DNA of 64,000 nucleotides. It comes from Amycolatopsis acididurans (GTDB lineage: Bacteria; Actinomycetota; Actinomycetes; Mycobacteriales; Pseudonocardiaceae). The notes under the pieces were generated by a model. It made no database searches. It had not been told where the DNA came from and saw nothing but the letters and a program-made list of their open reading frames with translations. Positions 8,601 through 17,791 of the stretch are shown in pieces (position 1 is the stretch's first letter; each line of letters begins with the position of its first letter). The position numbers and the translations under genes were made by a program. The stretch is taken from the NCBI RefSeq assembly GCF_012328925.1, contig NZ_JAAXLS010000007.1, positions 124,001 through 188,000 of the forward strand, given 5' to 3'.

Positions 8601-9390
8601 CCACCGCCTCCATGCGGGTGTGCGCGCCGAGTTTGCGCATCGCGCCATGCAGGTAACTCTTCACCGTTTCCGCGCCGACGCCGAGATCGGTGGCGATGTG
8701 GGTGTTGGTCCAGCCGAGCGCCACGCACGAGAGCACGTCCAGCTCGCGTTCGGACAGCTTCAGCGCGTCGCCGGTACCGGCACCGGCCAGCTTCGCGCAC
8801 ACCGCCGCCAGCCGCGGATCGCCGGTCTGCTGGCTCAGGATCCGCAGCTCCGCGTACGCCTCGCGCACCTGCTCCCGCCGCGGGCCGTCCGGATCCGCGC
8901 CGTCAGACGCTCCGGCACGGCCGTGTTCCCGCAGCCAGGCCAGCCGCCGCTCGACCTCGGCGGCCACCGCGAGGCTCTGCTCCAGCTCGCGCGCGGCGTC
9001 CTGGAACATCTGGAGCACCCGGTCGCCCAGTGCTTCCGCGCTGCGCGTCGAGCCGTACAGCACGGCCCGCGCCTTGCCGCGCACGACGACCGGCGCCGCG
9101 ACCATGGCCCGCAGCCCCTCCGCCGCGATGATCCGGTCGTAGTCGTGGCTGATGCCGGGCGAGGCCACGTAGTCGTTGATCGACAAGGGCCGCCGCACCG
9201 CGACGACCTTCCCGCCGAGCCCCAGGCCCGCGCCGAGCGCGACGCCACGCAGCGCGCCCCGGTTCCGCCCGGCGAACTCGGTCAGGCGCACCTGCCAGCC
9301 CTCGTGCACCGCGCCGCCGAACGTCAACGGCAGGCGGCTCGCCTCCCGCAGGCGGGTCAGCACACGGTGGATGCGGGGCCGATCGGACAT
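8569..9390 (-). CDS. GAF-domain LuxR-type transcriptional regulator
   Basis: A 273-residue regulator. Residues about 40-150 form a GAF-like sensor (YDRIIAAEGLRAMVAAPVVVRGKARAVLYG). Residues about 205-270 are a LuxR helix-turn-helix: LSERELDVLSCVALGWTNTHIATDLGV, then TVKSYLHGAMRKLGAHTR. It diverges from the acyl-CoA synthetase at 9493, with a strong palindrome between them, and probably controls that gene. Similar GAF-LuxR proteins accompany acyl-CoA synthetase genes in other actinomycetes. The effector is unknown. Confidence 0.88.
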   Translation of the reverse strand: MSDRPRIHRVLTRLREASRLPLTFGGAVHEGWQVRLTEFAGRNRGALRGVALGAGLGLGGKVVAVRRPLSINDYVASPGISHDYDRIIAAEGLRAMVAAPVVVRGKARAVLYGSTRSAEALGDRVLQMFQDAARELEQSLAVAAEVERRLAWLREHGRAGASDGADPDGPRREQVREAYAELRILSQQTGDPRLAAVCAKLAGAGTGDALKLSERELDVLSCVALGWTNTHIATDLGVGAETVKSYLHGAMRKLGAHTRMEAVVTARRRGLLP

Positions 9391-9408
9391 GCCTCCTCCT
9401 CGAGGTCA

Positions 9409-9428
9409 CCACCCCCGTCCGGGGGTGG
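9409..9428. promoter_or_regulatory. Perfect 20-bp palindrome between divergent LuxR and acyl-CoA synthetase genes
   Basis: CCACCCCCG (9409-9417) and CGGGGGTGG (9420-9428) are perfect inverted repeats separated by TC. The element lies 19 bp upstream of the LuxR start and 65 bp upstream of the acyl-CoA synthetase ATG. It is the obvious candidate for the LuxR binding site. With only a 2-bp spacer it would be a poor terminator hairpin and has no T tract. Confidence 0.5.
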
Positions 9429-9492
9429 ACGCGCCACCCGCCGGCCGGGACCATGCTGTCCAACGTTACGACACGCACAATCGGGAGCCTCG

Positions 9493-11019
9493 ATGACGAG
9501 CCACGCCAGTGTCGCCGCGCTGCTGTGCGATCACCACCCCGCCGACGCGGTCGCCTTCACGGTGGTGGACGCGGATCTCGGCAGCCGCGATCTCACCTAC
9601 GGCGAACTGCGCGACCGTTCCGCCCGCTTCGCCACCGCGCTGGCCGGCATGGGCGTCGGCCGCGGCGACCGGGTCGCCACGCTCATGGGCAAATCGGCCG
9701 ATCTGGTGGTCGCGCTGCTGGGCATCTGGCGGCTCGGCGCGGTGCAGGTGCCGCTGTTCACCGCGTTCGCCCCACCCGCGATCGCGGCGCGGATCGACGG
9801 CGTCAAGGTCGTCGTCGCCGACACCGGGCAGCTGGCGAAGCTCGCCGAAGTGCCCGGCGACCGGCGGGTGATCAGCACCGGCCCGGAGTTCGACGCGCTG
9901 CTGAGCGCGCAGCCGCAGGCCGAGCCCGTCGCGGTCGGCGAGGACGGGCTGTTCGTGGAGCTGTTCACCTCCGGCACCACCGGGGCGCCGAAGGGTGTGC
10001 CGATCCCGGTCCGGGCGATCCGGGCGATGCGGATGTATCAGGAATACGGGCTCGACCAGCAGCCGGGCGACGTGTTCTGGAACGCCGCCGACCCGGGCTG
10101 GGCCTACGGTCTCTACTACGCGATCATCGGCCCGCTCGCGCTCGGACGGCCCAGCATCCTGCTGAGCGCGGGATTCTCGCCCGAGCTGACCTGTTCGGTG
10201 CTCGACCGCTTCGGTGTCACCAACTTCACCGCCGGTCCCACCGTGTACCGGGCGCTGCGCAACTCGGACGTCGAGATGCCGCCCGGGCTGCGGCTGCGGC
10301 ACTGCTCGTCGGCGGGTGAACCGCTGAACCCGGACGTCATCGAGTGGGCCGAGAAGGCGTTCGGGGTGCCGATTCTCGACCACTACGGGCAGACCGAGCT
10401 GGGCATGTGCGTGGCCAACGGCTGGCATCCCGACATCCGGGGCGAGCTGAAGCCAGGTTCGATGGGGCGTTCGCTGCCGGGCTGGCGCGTCGAGGTGCTG
10501 CGCCCGGACGCCGACGAGATCGCCGGGCCGGGGGAGCAGGGCCGGGTCGCGGTGGATCTCGCGAACAGCCCGATGATGTGGTTCTCCGGCTACCGCGACG
10601 CGCCGGAGCGCACGGCCGAACGGTTCTCCGCCGACGGCCGCTGGTATCTCACCGGCGATGTCGCCTCCAAGGACGAGGACGGCTATGTCTACTTCGCGTC
10701 CCGGGACGACGACGTCATTCTTATGGCCGGTTACCGCATCGGGCCGTTCGAAGTGGAAAGTGTGCTGCTGGGACACGAGGCCGTGGCCGAGGCCGCCGTC
10801 GTCGGACTGCCGGACGAGCTGCGCGGCGAGGTGCTGACGGCGTTCGTGGTGACGGTGCCGGGGGCCGAGCCGGGCGACGCGCTCGCGGAGGAACTCAAGC
10901 AGCTCGTGAAGACCCGGTACGCCGCGCACGCCTATCCGCGCGAGGTCCGGTTCGTGCCGGAGCTGCCGAAAACGCCGAGCGGCAAGGTGCAGCGCTTCCT
11001 GCTGCGCCGGCAGTCCTGA
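9493..11019 (+). CDS. Acyl-CoA synthetase (AMP-forming)
   Basis: Activates a carboxylic acid to its acyl-CoA via an acyl-adenylate. The 508-residue protein has the P-loop FTSGTTGAPKG at about 158-168, the HYGQTELG motif, WYLTGDVASKDEDGYVYF with the adenylate-binding Asp, RDDDVILMAGYRIGPFEVE, and the catalytic lysine K498 in KTPSGKVQR. The overall pattern resembles medium-chain or acetyl/propionyl-type ligases (WNAADPGWAYG, FTAGPTVYRAL). The chosen ATG gives a standard N-terminus. It is regulated from the divergent GAF-LuxR gene. Confidence 0.9.
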   Translation: MTSHASVAALLCDHHPADAVAFTVVDADLGSRDLTYGELRDRSARFATALAGMGVGRGDRVATLMGKSADLVVALLGIWRLGAVQVPLFTAFAPPAIAARIDGVKVVVADTGQLAKLAEVPGDRRVISTGPEFDALLSAQPQAEPVAVGEDGLFVELFTSGTTGAPKGVPIPVRAIRAMRMYQEYGLDQQPGDVFWNAADPGWAYGLYYAIIGPLALGRPSILLSAGFSPELTCSVLDRFGVTNFTAGPTVYRALRNSDVEMPPGLRLRHCSSAGEPLNPDVIEWAEKAFGVPILDHYGQTELGMCVANGWHPDIRGELKPGSMGRSLPGWRVEVLRPDADEIAGPGEQGRVAVDLANSPMMWFSGYRDAPERTAERFSADGRWYLTGDVASKDEDGYVYFASRDDDVILMAGYRIGPFEVESVLLGHEAVAEAAVVGLPDELRGEVLTAFVVTVPGAEPGDALAEELKQLVKTRYAAHAYPREVRFVPELPKTPSGKVQRFLLRRQS

Positions 11020-11063
11020 GCGGCGGCGGGGTTATCAGGTCCGGTCGCGGGGTACCCGGTGCC

Positions 11064-13349
11064 GTGACCGAACGGGATGCGATCGCGCGGCCGTGGGGTG
11101 AGCGCACGCCCTACGGGCCGGGACAAGCCTGGCCGGTGCGCGTCGACAGTCACGTCACGGCCGGCGAGGTCGATCGCTGGGTACGCAGTGCCGCGGTGCT
11201 GCATTCCAATGGGGACGGACTCGACGTGGCGGTCAAGGACGGACGGATCGTCGGCGTGCGTGGCCGCGCCGACGATCGTGTCAACCACGGCCGCCTCGAC
11301 ACCAAGGACCTCTACGGCTGGCAGGCCAACAACTCCGCGGATCGGCTGACCGTCCCGCTCGTACGGCGGAACGGCGAGCTGGTGGAGTCCACATGGGACG
11401 AAGCCATGTCGGAAATCGTGGCCAGGGCGCGTGAACTTCCGCCCAGCGCCATCGGTTTCTACACCAGCGGCCAGCTTTTCGCCGAGGAGTACTACACCCT
11501 TGCCGCGATCGCCCGCGGCGGCATCGGCACCAACCACCTCGACGGCAACACGCGCCTGTGCACGGCGACCGCGGGTGAGGCGCTCAAGGAGTCCTTCGGC
11601 TGCGACGGCCAGCCCGCCTCCTACTCCGACGTGGACCACGCCGACGTCATCGCGTTGTTCGGGCACAACGTCGCCGAAACGCAGAGCGTGCTGTGGATGC
11701 GCATGCTGGACCGGCTCGCCGGTCCCGAGCCGCCCGCGATCCTGTGCGTCGATCCACGCGACACCCCGGTCGCCAGGGCCGCGACGATCCACCTCGCGCC
11801 CGTGCCGGGCACGAATCTCGCGCTGATGAACGGACTCCTGCACGAAATCATCGCCGGTGGCCGGGCCGATCACGACTACATCGAGCGGCACACGGTCGGC
11901 TACGAGGAGCTCGCCGCGACGGTCGCCCGGTACCCGCCGAGCCGGGTTTCCCGGATCTGCGGCGTGCCCGTGGACGACCTCCGCGCCGCGGCGCGGATGC
12001 TGGGCCGGTCGCGGCGGCTGCTGTGCACGGTCCTGCAGGGCTTCTACCAGTCGCACCAGGCGAGCGCGGCCGCGGTCGCCGTCAACAACCTCGCGCTGGT
12101 CCGCGGGATGATCGGGCGGCCGGGCGCGGGCGTGCTGCAGATGAACGGACAGCCCACCGCGGAGAACACGCGCGAATGCGGCGCGGACGGCGATCTCACC
12201 GGATTCCGTAACTGGGCCAACGACGCGCACGTCGCCGACCTGGCCAGGCTGTGGAACGTCGATCCGTCCCGGATCCCGCACTTCGCACCGCCGACGCACC
12301 TGATGCAGATGATGCGCTACGCCGAGAACGGGACGCTGTCGCTGCTGTGGGTGTCGGCGACGAATCCCGCCGTGTCGTTACCGGAGCTGGCCCGGATCCG
12401 CGCGATCCTCGGGCAGGAGAGGCTTTTCCTCGTCGTGCAGGACGCCTTCCGCACCGAGACCGCGGAGTTCGCCGATGTCGTGCTGCCCGCCGCGTTGTGG
12501 GGCGAGAAAACCGGCACGTTCACCAACGCCGCCCGTACCGTGCACCTGTCGGAGAAGGCCGTCGACCCGCCCGGACAGGCCAAACCGGATCTGGACATCT
12601 TCCTGGACTTCGCGCGCCGCATGGGTTTCCGCGATCGCGACGGCGCGGCCTTCCCGCACTGGCACGACACCGAATCGGCGTTCGAGGCGTGGAAGCGGGC
12701 CAGCACCGGACGTCCGTGCGATTACTCGGGGCTCAGCTACGACAGACTTCGCGCCGTCAGCGGCGTGCAGTGGCCGTGCGACGCCGAGCATCCCGATGGC
12801 ACGGAACGGCTTTACGGCGACGGCCGGTTCTTCGCCCAGCCCGATTATTGTGAGACCTACGGCAAGGACCTCGTGACGGGTGCGCCGATGGAGCCGGGGG
12901 AGTACCGCGCGTACAACCCCGAGGGCAAGGCCATGCTGAAGACCGCCGATTACTTCCCGCCGCACGAGGTGCCCGGCGCGGAGTTCCCGTTCTCGTTGAT
13001 CACCGGCCGCACGCTGTATCACTTCCACACCAGGACGAAGACCGGGCGAACACCCGAGCTGAACGCGGCCGCGCCGCAGGTGTGGGTCGAGATCTCCGCG
13101 CACGACGCGAAGGTGTGCGACATCGCCGAGGGCGACCTGACCGAGATCCGCACACCGCGCGGGATGGTGCGTGCCAGGGCCAGGATCGGCGGAATCCGTG
13201 ACGGTGTGCTGTTCCTGCCGTTTCACTACGGCTACTGGGATTCCAGCGATCCGCGCGCGGCGAACGAGCTGACCTTCACCGACTGGGATCCGGTGTCGAA
13301 ACAGCCGCTGTTCAAGCTGGCGGCCGCGACGATCGGGGCGGTGCGGTGA
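11064..13349 (+). CDS. Molybdopterin oxidoreductase (nitrate reductase/formate dehydrogenase superfamily) without Fe-S cysteines
   Basis: A 761-residue protein of the Mo-bis-MGD family. The molybdenum-ligand cysteine is present (C166 in NTRLCTATAGEAL), as are cofactor-binding regions such as NGQPTAENTRECGADGDL, LWVSATNPAVSLPEL and a C-terminal molydopterin dinucleotide domain (TGRTLYHFHTRTKTGR). Relatives begin with a C-x2-C-x3-C cluster motif and a later Cys. Here these positions read A44, H47, D51 and probably D79, so the N-terminal [4Fe-4S] cluster should be absent. GTG 11064 is the first start in a sensible context. The next gene overlaps it by 4 bp. The substrate is unknown. Confidence 0.85.
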   Translation: MTERDAIARPWGERTPYGPGQAWPVRVDSHVTAGEVDRWVRSAAVLHSNGDGLDVAVKDGRIVGVRGRADDRVNHGRLDTKDLYGWQANNSADRLTVPLVRRNGELVESTWDEAMSEIVARARELPPSAIGFYTSGQLFAEEYYTLAAIARGGIGTNHLDGNTRLCTATAGEALKESFGCDGQPASYSDVDHADVIALFGHNVAETQSVLWMRMLDRLAGPEPPAILCVDPRDTPVARAATIHLAPVPGTNLALMNGLLHEIIAGGRADHDYIERHTVGYEELAATVARYPPSRVSRICGVPVDDLRAAARMLGRSRRLLCTVLQGFYQSHQASAAAVAVNNLALVRGMIGRPGAGVLQMNGQPTAENTRECGADGDLTGFRNWANDAHVADLARLWNVDPSRIPHFAPPTHLMQMMRYAENGTLSLLWVSATNPAVSLPELARIRAILGQERLFLVVQDAFRTETAEFADVVLPAALWGEKTGTFTNAARTVHLSEKAVDPPGQAKPDLDIFLDFARRMGFRDRDGAAFPHWHDTESAFEAWKRASTGRPCDYSGLSYDRLRAVSGVQWPCDAEHPDGTERLYGDGRFFAQPDYCETYGKDLVTGAPMEPGEYRAYNPEGKAMLKTADYFPPHEVPGAEFPFSLITGRTLYHFHTRTKTGRTPELNAAAPQVWVEISAHDAKVCDIAEGDLTEIRTPRGMVRARARIGGIRDGVLFLPFHYGYWDSSDPRAANELTFTDWDPVSKQPLFKLAAATIGAVR

Positions 13350-13789
13350 AACTGGGCCTCGCGCTACGGGAGCTGCACCGGTCGGAGCTGGCGCTGGTGC
13401 GGGAACTGCTCGCGGTGTCCGAACGGCACCGCGCCGAACACGAGGTGCATCACATCGCACGCGATCTGGCCGCATGGTCGCGGGAACACGTTCGCGTACT
13501 CGCCGCGACAGCCCGCGACTACGGTCTGGACCTCGAGCACGAGGCGCCCGAGGAGGTGTCCGGACATGGCACCGGCACCCCGGTGCGGTTGCTCGGCGAC
13601 CTGCGGCGCCTGCATCTGGATGCCGCGGGCGTGTCGCTGGACTGGGAACTGCTCGCGCAGGGCGCCCAAGCGCTGAAGGACACCCGCCTGCTCGGCCTGG
13701 CCCAGCTCTGTCACCCGGAGACACTGCGCCAGATGAAATGGGCCAACGCGATGCTCAAGAACCTCGCGCCGCAGATCCTGGCCAGCTGA
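13346..13789 (+). CDS. Uncharacterised helical protein coupled to the molybdopterin oxidoreductase
   Basis: A 147-residue protein starting GTG 4 bp inside the preceding gene. It is predicted nearly all helical, with an amphipathic N-terminal helix (LRELHRSELALVRELLAVSERH) and a His/Glu-rich second helix (HEVHHIARDLAAWSREHVR) that could bind metal in a ferritin- or hemerythrin-like bundle. I do not recognise a named family. Tight coupling suggests a dedicated partner, chaperone or small subunit of the oxidoreductase; this is inference. Confidence 0.65.
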   Translation: MKLGLALRELHRSELALVRELLAVSERHRAEHEVHHIARDLAAWSREHVRVLAATARDYGLDLEHEAPEEVSGHGTGTPVRLLGDLRRLHLDAAGVSLDWELLAQGAQALKDTRLLGLAQLCHPETLRQMKWANAMLKNLAPQILAS

Positions 13790-13825
13790 GCTGGTTGGTT
13801 TCCCTCGCGAAGGGAAGAAGGCATA

Positions 13826-16294
13826 GTGAGGCACGTGACCGATCTGACGCTGGACTCGCCCGTGCTGTCCGCATTGCTGAGCCGGCTGACGCTGGAGGAG
13901 AAGGTCAGTCTGCTCACCGGCCGCGATTTCTGGACCACCCGGCCGCTGGAGAAGATCGGGCTGCGCCGGATGCTGTTGTCCGACGGGCCTTCCGGGGTGC
14001 GCGGCGAGGTGTGGGACGAGCGGTCCCCGTCGCTGAACCTTCCCTCGGCGACGGCGCTGTCCTCGTCCTGGGACCCGGCGATCGCCCGCCGGTACGGCAA
14101 CGTCGTGGCCGTCGAGGCGCGCCGCAAGGGCGTGGGCGTCGCGCTGGGACCGACCATCAACCTGCATCGTTCTCCGTTGGGCGGCAGGCATTTCGAGGCG
14201 TTCAGCGAGGATCCGGTGCTCACCGCCGAACTGGCCGCCGCGTATGTGGCCGGAGTGCAGGAGAACGGGGTCGGCGCCACCCCGAAGCACTACGTGGGCA
14301 ACGACTACGAGACCGAACGTTTCACCGCCTCCACCGAGGTTTCCGAGCGGGCGTTGCGGGAGCTGTACCTGCTGGCCTTCGAGAAGGCCGTCACCCAGGC
14401 CCGGTCGTGGCTGGTGATGTCGGCGTACAACTCGGTCAACGGGGTCACCGCGACCGAACACCGGTTGCTGACGCAGCCGTTGAAGACCGAATGGGGATTC
14501 GACGGCGTGGTGGTCAGCGACTGGACTGCGGTGCGCAGCCTCGCCTCGGCGGAGGCGGAGCAGGATCTGGTGATGCCGGGCCCGCAGGGGCCGTGGGGTG
14601 ACGCGCTGGTCGCCGCCGTCCGCGACGGGCGGATCGACGAGTCCGTTGTGGACAGCAAGGTGCGCCGGATCCTGTTGCTCGCCGCGCGGGTCGGGGCGCT
14701 GGACGGCTTTCCCCGGCGGGAACCGGCGGTCGCCGAGGACGGCGTCGCCTTCGCGCGCGAGGCGGCAGCCGCGGGCACCGTGTTGCTGGCCGACGACGGG
14801 ATTCTCCCGCTGCGCCCGGACCTGCGGCGGGTCGCGGTCATCGGCCACAACGCGCGGCACGCGCGCACGCAGGGCGGCGGTTCGGCGACGGTCGTGCCCG
14901 GACACGTCGTCAGCCCCCTGGAGGGCATCCGTGCCGCGCTGCCGGACGCCGAGGTGGAGTACGCGGTGGGCGCGCTCGTGCAGCAGGGGATCGCGCCGTT
15001 TCCCCTGGCGCGCATCGTCAATCCGGCGACCGGCGAACCCGGCATGCTCGTGCGGTTCACCGACGCCGGCGGGACCGAGCTGTTCCGGGAGAACCGGCGG
15101 GCGAGCGCGCTGACCTACGTCGGCGGTGCCGCACCGGTCGCCACCGCGCACGTGATCGAGCTGTCGCTGACCTGGACACCGGAGGCCACCGAGGAGGTTC
15201 TTCCGGGTTTCGCGGCGGTGGGGCACGGGCGCGTGTTCGTTGACGGGCGGCTGGTCAAGGAGGGCACGACCGAAACCGCCGGGCAGGACCTCGGTGCGGC
15301 CTTGCTGTACCCGCCGTCGATCTCGGCGCCCGTCACCGTCGAGGCGGGGACACCGGTCGAGGTGCGCGTCGAGTTCGAACTGAAATCCAGCCTCACCGCG
15401 CAGGGCGGCGTCTTCGGCATCGCTGCCGGGCTCGAACCGAACGACACGCGCCCGGACGAGCTGATCACCGGCGCGGTGCGCGCGGCCGCCGGCGCGCAGG
15501 TGGCGGTGGTCGTGGTCGGCACGAACGCGCAGGTGGAGTCGGAAGGTTTCGACCGCACGAGCCTGTCGCTGCCGGGCCGCCAGGACGAGCTGGTGCGCGC
15601 GGTGGCGGCCACCGGCACGCCCACGGTCGTGGTGGTCAACTCCGGCTCGCCGGTGCTGCTGCCATGGCGTGACGAGGTCGCCGCGGTGCTGGTGACCTAC
15701 TTCGGCGGACAGGAGATGGGCCACGCGCTCGCCGACGTGCTGCTGGGCCGTGCCGAGCCGGGCGGGCGCCTGCCCACGACGTGGCCCAAGGCGACCGGGG
15801 ACGTGCCGGTGCTGGACGTGACCCCGGTCGACGGGAAACTCCGCTACGACGAGGGAATCCACATCGGCTACCGGGCATGGCTGAAGACGGGCGCCGAGCC
15901 CGCCTACCCGTTCGGCGCCGGGCAGGGCTACACGACCTGGGCCTACGAGACGGTGGACCTCCTCCGCGAACCGTCCACTGTGGAGGATGGTGAGATCGCA
16001 GTGTGTCTGCGCAACACCGGTGCCAGGGCGGGCAAGGAGGTCGTCCAGGTGTATCTGTCCCGCCCCGGCAGCGCGATCGAGCGGCCGGTGCGCTGGCTCG
16101 CCGCGTTCGCCCCGGTGACCGCGGCGGCGGGGCGGACCGCGCGGGTGACGATCCCGTTGCCGCAGCGTGCCTTCGCCGACTGGCGCGACGGCTGGTGCTA
16201 CGAGCCGGGGGAGTTCACCGTGCACGTGGGCTCGTCGGTGCTCGATCTGCCGCTCACCGCGACGGTGCGGGTGAAGGACCGGCGCCCCACCTAG
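13826..16294 (+). CDS. Beta-glucosidase-type glycoside hydrolase family 3, with PA14 insertion
   Basis: An 822-residue GH3 enzyme without signal peptide, so probably cytoplasmic. Domains in order: (beta/alpha) barrel with GPTINLHRSPLGGRHFEAFSEDP-like substrate loop, KHYVGNDYE and nucleophile D232 in VVVSDW; the second alpha/beta domain from about 310; a PA14-like insert at about 390-510; VESEGFDRTSLSLPG with candidate acid/base E573; and a C-terminal fibronectin-III-like domain from about 710. It hydrolyses beta-linked glucosides or related sugars. It stands alone: no transporter or LacI regulator adjoins it. The start is GTG. Confidence 0.93.
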   Translation: MRHVTDLTLDSPVLSALLSRLTLEEKVSLLTGRDFWTTRPLEKIGLRRMLLSDGPSGVRGEVWDERSPSLNLPSATALSSSWDPAIARRYGNVVAVEARRKGVGVALGPTINLHRSPLGGRHFEAFSEDPVLTAELAAAYVAGVQENGVGATPKHYVGNDYETERFTASTEVSERALRELYLLAFEKAVTQARSWLVMSAYNSVNGVTATEHRLLTQPLKTEWGFDGVVVSDWTAVRSLASAEAEQDLVMPGPQGPWGDALVAAVRDGRIDESVVDSKVRRILLLAARVGALDGFPRREPAVAEDGVAFAREAAAAGTVLLADDGILPLRPDLRRVAVIGHNARHARTQGGGSATVVPGHVVSPLEGIRAALPDAEVEYAVGALVQQGIAPFPLARIVNPATGEPGMLVRFTDAGGTELFRENRRASALTYVGGAAPVATAHVIELSLTWTPEATEEVLPGFAAVGHGRVFVDGRLVKEGTTETAGQDLGAALLYPPSISAPVTVEAGTPVEVRVEFELKSSLTAQGGVFGIAAGLEPNDTRPDELITGAVRAAAGAQVAVVVVGTNAQVESEGFDRTSLSLPGRQDELVRAVAATGTPTVVVVNSGSPVLLPWRDEVAAVLVTYFGGQEMGHALADVLLGRAEPGGRLPTTWPKATGDVPVLDVTPVDGKLRYDEGIHIGYRAWLKTGAEPAYPFGAGQGYTTWAYETVDLLREPSTVEDGEIAVCLRNTGARAGKEVVQVYLSRPGSAIERPVRWLAAFAPVTAAAGRTARVTIPLPQRAFADWRDGWCYEPGEFTVHVGSSVLDLPLTATVRVKDRRPT

Positions 16295-16304
16295 ACTCGC
16301 GGTC

Positions 16305-17327
16305 GTGGGAACACACAGGATCGCCCTGATCAGGGGTGACGGCATCGGGCCCGAACTCGTCGACGCCGCGCTGACCGTGCTCGGCACGGTCACCGGCGAG
16401 CTGGACTACGTCGACGTGGACGCCGGCGCCGGCACCTACCGCCGCACCGGGGTCGCATGCGCGCCGCAGGACGTGGAACTGATGCGCACCGGCGTCGACG
16501 CGACGCTCAAGGGCCCGGTCGGACTACCGGACGTGCGGTTCCCGGACGGCACGGAAGCCGGGGTACTCGGCGGCATCCTGCGCACCGGTCTGGACCTCTA
16601 CGCCAACGTCCGGCCCGTCCTGCTGTTGCCCGGGGTGTCCTCGGCGCTCGCGGCCCCTGGCCCGATCGACTACACGATCGTCCGCGAGAACACCGAGGGC
16701 CTCTATGCCTCGCGCGGCAAGGGAGTCGGCAACCGGTGGGCCGTGTCGGACACGCTGCTGACCACCCGCGAGGGCACCGCGCGCGTGTGCCGGCACGCGT
16801 TCGAACGCGCGCGCCGCAAGGTGACCTGCGTCGACAAGAGCAACGTCCTGCGCAGCCACGCCCTGTTCCGCGAGGTCTTCACCGAGGTCGCCGCGGACTA
16901 CCCGGACATCGCCACGGAGTTCGTCTACGCCGACGCGGCGGCGCAGGCGCTCGTGCTGCGGCCGGCAGACTTCGACGTGCTGGTGATGGAGAACTTCCTG
17001 GGCGATGTCCTCAGCGATCTCGGCGGCGCCACCGTCGGCGGCATTTCCCTGTGCCCGGCCGGGAATATCGGTGACCACGGCGCCTACTTCGAACCGATCC
17101 ACGGCAGCGCGCCCGGCCTCGCGGACAGGGGACTGGCCAATCCGGTGGGGCAGATCCTGGCCGCCGCGATGATGCTCGACCACCTCGGCCGCGGCGCGGA
17201 CGGCGACCGGGTGCGGGCCGCGGTGGCGGGCGCGCTCGCGGCCGGGGCGGTGCGCATCAGGCCGGACGGTTCGGCCGAGGGCGGCCCCGGCGCCGTCGCC
17301 GACGCGATCGTGTCCTTTGTGGACTAG
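16305..17327 (+). CDS. Isocitrate/isopropylmalate dehydrogenase family protein (LeuB/tartrate-dehydrogenase-like)
   Basis: A 340-residue beta-decarboxylating dehydrogenase: ALIRGDGIGPELVDAAL at the N-terminus, IVRENTEGLYASRG, the catalytic Lys/Tyr region (VTCVDKSNVLRSHALFREV), metal-binding Asp residues in ENFLGDVLSDLGG, and the NAD-binding loop IHGSAPGLADRGLANPVG. It is neither a canonical LeuB nor an Icd by neighbourhood, so oxidation of a related 2-hydroxy acid is possible. The GTG start is 10 bp after the GH3 stop. Its stop and that of the convergent DUF3237 gene share one CTAG. Confidence 0.88.
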   Translation: MGTHRIALIRGDGIGPELVDAALTVLGTVTGELDYVDVDAGAGTYRRTGVACAPQDVELMRTGVDATLKGPVGLPDVRFPDGTEAGVLGGILRTGLDLYANVRPVLLLPGVSSALAAPGPIDYTIVRENTEGLYASRGKGVGNRWAVSDTLLTTREGTARVCRHAFERARRKVTCVDKSNVLRSHALFREVFTEVAADYPDIATEFVYADAAAQALVLRPADFDVLVMENFLGDVLSDLGGATVGGISLCPAGNIGDHGAYFEPIHGSAPGLADRGLANPVGQILAAAMMLDHLGRGADGDRVRAAVAGALAAGAVRIRPDGSAEGGPGAVADAIVSFVD

Positions 17328-17791
17328 GTGACCTCGTAGAGATCGAGCAGGACGGCGGCGGGCGCGCGGATCGCGGAGGACACCGCGATCAGGTGGTTGA
17401 GCCAGGACAGCGGGCCGTCCTCGGCGGTTTCGAAGGAGACCGCGGTACGGAACCGGTAGGCGGCCGGGTCGGGGGACTCGCCCGCGAGCAACGCGCTCAT
17501 CACCTCCGGCGGCCCGTGGCGCACGCCCCGGCTGACGATGGATACGAGTGTGCCGTCCCGCGCGCGGGCCGTGTAGCGGGCCTCGATGCGTACCCAGCCG
17601 TCCGGCTGGATGATCTGCCAGTCCGCGCCGCCGGGCAGGATCTCGCCGGTGAACCGCGTCCCGGCGACGGTGCCGCCGATGATCGGCACGACGCGGCGAT
17701 GACCGTGCGGGGTGACGCCGACGTCGAGCGGCTCGCCGAGGCCGGCCTCGACATGGGCCAGCGGTTCGAGACCCGGCCGTGGCGCGGTCAT
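17324..17791 (-). CDS. DUF3237-family protein
   Basis: A 155-residue protein resembling DUF3237: LEPLAHVEAGLGEPLDVGVTPHGHRRVVPI followed by GGTVAGTRFTGEILPGGADWQ, EARYTARARDGTLVSI and YRFRTAVSFET. The family is a small beta-barrel of unknown function often found with catabolic genes. Its ATG overlaps the stop of the dioxygenase gene by 4 bp (ATGA), so the two are translationally coupled. Only the family is supported. Confidence 0.8.
   Translation of the reverse strand: MTAPRPGLEPLAHVEAGLGEPLDVGVTPHGHRRVVPIIGGTVAGTRFTGEILPGGADWQIIQPDGWVRIEARYTARARDGTLVSIVSRGVRHGPPEVMSALLAGESPDPAAYRFRTAVSFETAEDGPLSWLNHLIAVSSAIRAPAAVLLDLYEVT

Noticed and set aside
10344..11063. N-terminal extension of the molybdopterin oxidoreductase giving about 1000 residues
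   Set aside because: The extension overlaps the acyl-CoA synthetase and is Arg-rich nonsense; GTG 11064 gives the proper family N-terminus.
13364..16393. A 1009-codon open frame on the minus strand opposite the GH3 gene
   Set aside because: It is low-complexity, rich in Arg, Gly, His and Pro, lacks any family signature and mirrors the GH3 codons. It is a G+C-driven shadow.
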